NCBI GenBank assembly: GCA_009785015.1
Contig: WQXD01000076.1
Span: 1 to 13,114, forward strand
Source of the DNA: Oscillospiraceae bacterium
GTDB lineage: Bacteria; Bacillota_A; Clostridia; Oscillospirales; WRJC01
Direction: 5' to 3'
Length of the DNA: 13,114 bases
The position numbers and the translations under genes were made by a program. Under the pieces are notes generated by a model. It saw only the letters and a program-made list of their open reading frames with translations. It was not told the origin of the DNA and did no database searches. Numbering within the stretch: position 1 is the stretch's first letter; each line of letters starts with the position of its first letter. Shown piece after piece: positions 13,114-13,114 of this stretch.

Positions 13114-13114
13114 A

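Noticed and set aside
1..13114. Overlapping ends indicating a circular plasmid or phage
   Set aside because: The end copies are not identical (2-bp indel plus clustered mismatches), so they are two separate repeat copies rather than one sequence read twice; no replication, integrase or phage genes are present.

Overview
The window looks like chromosomal DNA of an uncultured low-to-mid-GC Firmicute, most likely an anaerobic gut-type clostridium. Supporting this: strong AAGGAGG-type ribosome sites, TATACT-type -10 boxes in A/T-rich intergenic DNA, mid-GC coding regions, a lipoprotein solute-binding protein of the large clostridial carbohydrate type, and a CoA-acylating (fermentative) aldehyde dehydrogenase. 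The taxonomic placement is inference; there is no rRNA or marker gene.

Layout. (1) 1-113: truncated copy of a structured repeat that recurs at the right edge (12980-13113). (2) 180-2484, minus strand: an operon read from a promoter near 2530-2559 encoding a zinc alcohol dehydrogenase, a small cupin and a short-chain dehydrogenase whose catalytic Tyr is replaced by Phe. (3) 2485-2682: divergent promoter region. (4) 2683-4032, plus strand: single CoA-acylating aldehyde dehydrogenase. (5) 4051-11859, minus strand: a five-gene carbohydrate operon in transcription order: lipoprotein sugar-binding protein, YjbQ/UPF0047 protein, L-fucose-isomerase-like protein, FGGY sugar kinase, and a 942-residue intracellular clan GH-A-type glycoside hydrolase. 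(6) 11860-12094: second divergent promoter region, carrying two tandem 40-bp repeats with interlocking inverted repeats. (7) 12095-12795, plus strand: a HEPN/MNT (HepT/MntA, type VII) toxin-antitoxin pair. (8) 12796-13114: hairpins, a likely terminator and the second repeat copy.

How the genes may work together: the binding protein captures a glycoside or oligosaccharide, the cytoplasmic hydrolase cleaves it, the isomerase and kinase convert the released aldose to a phosphorylated ketose, and the dehydrogenases (ADH, SDR, acylating ALDH) handle alcohol/aldehyde or sugar oxidation steps. No aldolase, transporter permease, ATPase or transcription regulator is in the window, so the pathway is incomplete here and the substrate cannot be named. 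The most unusual points are the tandem repeat leader of the toxin-antitoxin operon, the SDR lacking its catalytic Tyr, the YjbQ protein embedded in a sugar operon, and the multidomain hydrolase.
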